A stretch of 24,576 bases of DNA. Source: Bacteroidota bacterium (GTDB taxonomy: Bacteria; Bacteroidota; Bacteroidia; Bacteroidales; UBA1402). The translations under genes and the position numbers were made by a program. The stretch spans positions 1 to 24,576 of the forward strand of contig JAUZOU010000010.1 of NCBI GenBank assembly GCA_030706285.1, read 5' to 3'. The notes below the pieces were generated by a model, which had not been told where the DNA came from, ran no database searches, and saw nothing but the letters and a program-made list of their open reading frames with translations. Shown here one piece after another: positions 23,632 to 24,576 of the stretch; the stretch's first letter is position 1, and each line of letters begins with the position of its first letter.

Positions 23632-24576
23632 TTGAAACAACCTTTTAAACAAATCATCCTTGCCTGCACGGTAATGGCTATTGCTACTGTTCGAATAGCA
23701 GCAGCGCCCCATTTTGGGAATTGCCAACTTTTTGTCAATGACTGGCAATTCGCTTTGGCCGGCAATGTACAGCTGACACCTGTCAATGTTGAACAGACAT
23801 TGAAATGGAAAACCGTAACCTTACCGCACGACTGGTCGGTGGAAGGGCCTTACAGCAGCAATCTATACAGTGCGACCGGTTATCTTCCGGGAGGATTCGG
23901 TTGGTATAAAAAAACCTTTGACGTACCGGCGGATAAGAAAGGACAAAAAGTCTATGTCTATTTTGAAGGCATCTACAACCGGAGCCATGTTTATCTGAAT
24001 GGTCATTTGGTTGGAGGCCGGCCGAACGGATATATTTCGTTCGATTGTGACCTGACGCCTTATCTTCAATACGGGAAAAAGAACACCTTACTGGTCAGTG
24101 TAGACCACACCCGGGTAAATGATTCCCGCTGGTACACCGGATCGGGTATCTACCGGGATGTCTGGTTGGTTTATGCCAGTCCCGTCCATAAGCAAGTGTG
24201 GGGTACCTATTGCCGTTCAATCCATGTCACATCCGAAAAGGCTGATTTCATGGCAAAGACAACCTTGCTCAATGAATCCGCCAGACAAGCGCAGGCAAAA
24301 GTTTGCTATGACCTGTCCAGCAAACAAACCGGAGCCAACGTAGCAAGCGCCGAACAAACAGTCACGTTGTCACCCGGCGACTCGATCGATGTGCAACAAC
24401 CGTTCACAGTCGACCACCCGGAACTCTGGAACATCGGAACGCCCAATCTTTACCGTCTGAAAACCACTGTCTATGTTAACGGCGAACTGACTGAAACAGA
24501 TGAACAGTTTGTAGGGGCAAGAGAACTGACCTTCAGTCACGATGAAGGGCTGGCCATCAATGGACACCCGGTCAAA
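23632..24576 (+). CDS. Glycoside hydrolase family 2 (beta-galactosidase-like), 3' end outside the window
   Basis: The frame is open from TTG 23632 to the window edge (315 codons). TTG is preferred because it gives a full signal peptide (MKQPFKQIILACTVMAIATV... ending near IAAAP-26) and lies 2 bp after the GH30 stop; the next in-frame ATG (23674) would cut the signal. The N-terminal jelly-roll domain shows LPHDWSVEGP (64-73), GWYKKTF (90-96), VYLNGHLVGG (120-129) and RWYTGSGIYRDVWL (166-179), a strong GH2 signature. An Ig-like second domain spans about 195-300. LAINGHPVK at the edge is the entry to the catalytic barrel, so the acid/base and nucleophile glutamates are not visible. The sugar specificity (galactose, mannose, glucuronic acid) is therefore open, with beta-galactosidase most likely. 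Confidence 0.88.
   Translation, partial: MKQPFKQIILACTVMAIATVRIAAAPHFGNCQLFVNDWQFALAGNVQLTPVNVEQTLKWKTVTLPHDWSVEGPYSSNLYSATGYLPGGFGWYKKTFDVPADKKGQKVYVYFEGIYNRSHVYLNGHLVGGRPNGYISFDCDLTPYLQYGKKNTLLVSVDHTRVNDSRWYTGSGIYRDVWLVYASPVHKQVWGTYCRSIHVTSEKADFMAKTTLLNESARQAQAKVCYDLSSKQTGANVASAEQTVTLSPGDSIDVQQPFTVDHPELWNIGTPNLYRLKTTVYVNGELTETDEQFVGARELTFSHDEGLAINGHPVK

Overview
The window looks like a chromosomal segment of a Bacteroidales-type bacterium (phylum Bacteroidota). This rests on the SusC/SusD pair, three secreted proteins with C-terminal type IX secretion (T9SS) sorting domains, the psd-pssA-DUF4834 gene order, and several exact TAnnTTTG (-7) promoter motifs. The species cannot be fixed from the sequence alone. 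I saw no tRNA, rRNA, CRISPR array, insertion sequence or prophage gene.

Left part (1-8.5 kb), core genes. psd and pssA (phosphatidylethanolamine synthesis) run into a small DUF4834 membrane protein gene on the + strand. They converge on a minus-strand pair: tadA preceded by a small ribbon-helix-helix-like gene. That small gene has an out-of-frame upstream ORF which may be its displaced 5' part. Next come a YraN-type nuclease-fold gene and birA (+), a small secreted TPR-like protein gene (-), and the pyrH-frr-rsgA cluster (+) behind a near-consensus promoter. A minus-strand pair follows: a five-helix membrane protein of unknown function and an AraC regulator with a GyrI/Rob-like ligand-binding domain.

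Right part (8.6-24.6 kb), a polysaccharide utilisation locus (PUL). On the minus strand is a 1214-residue secreted esterase: three near-identical ~170-residue jelly-roll-like modules, a fourth diverged one, a CE7/AXE1-type alpha/beta hydrolase and a T9SS tail. It ends at a strong intrinsic terminator. Divergent from it, across a 413-bp intergenic region, runs a + strand series: an ELWxxDGT-repeat protein with a T9SS tail, a 14-bp perfect hairpin, susC, susD, a surface lipoprotein with a PKD-like domain, a GH30 enzyme with two LamG-like domains and a T9SS tail, and a GH2 gene. The GH2 gene starts with TTG and is cut by the window edge.

How they may work together (inference): the esterase deacylates a decorated glycan and the GH30 endo-enzyme cuts it at or near the cell surface. 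The lipoprotein and SusD capture the oligosaccharides, SusC imports them with TonB energy, and the GH2 exo-enzyme removes terminal sugars. GH30 plus GH2 would suit a beta-1,6-galactan or arabinogalactan, and the CE7 esterase points to an acetylated polymer, but the substrate is not proven. No PUL-specific regulator (HTCS, SusR, ECF sigma/anti-sigma) lies in the window.
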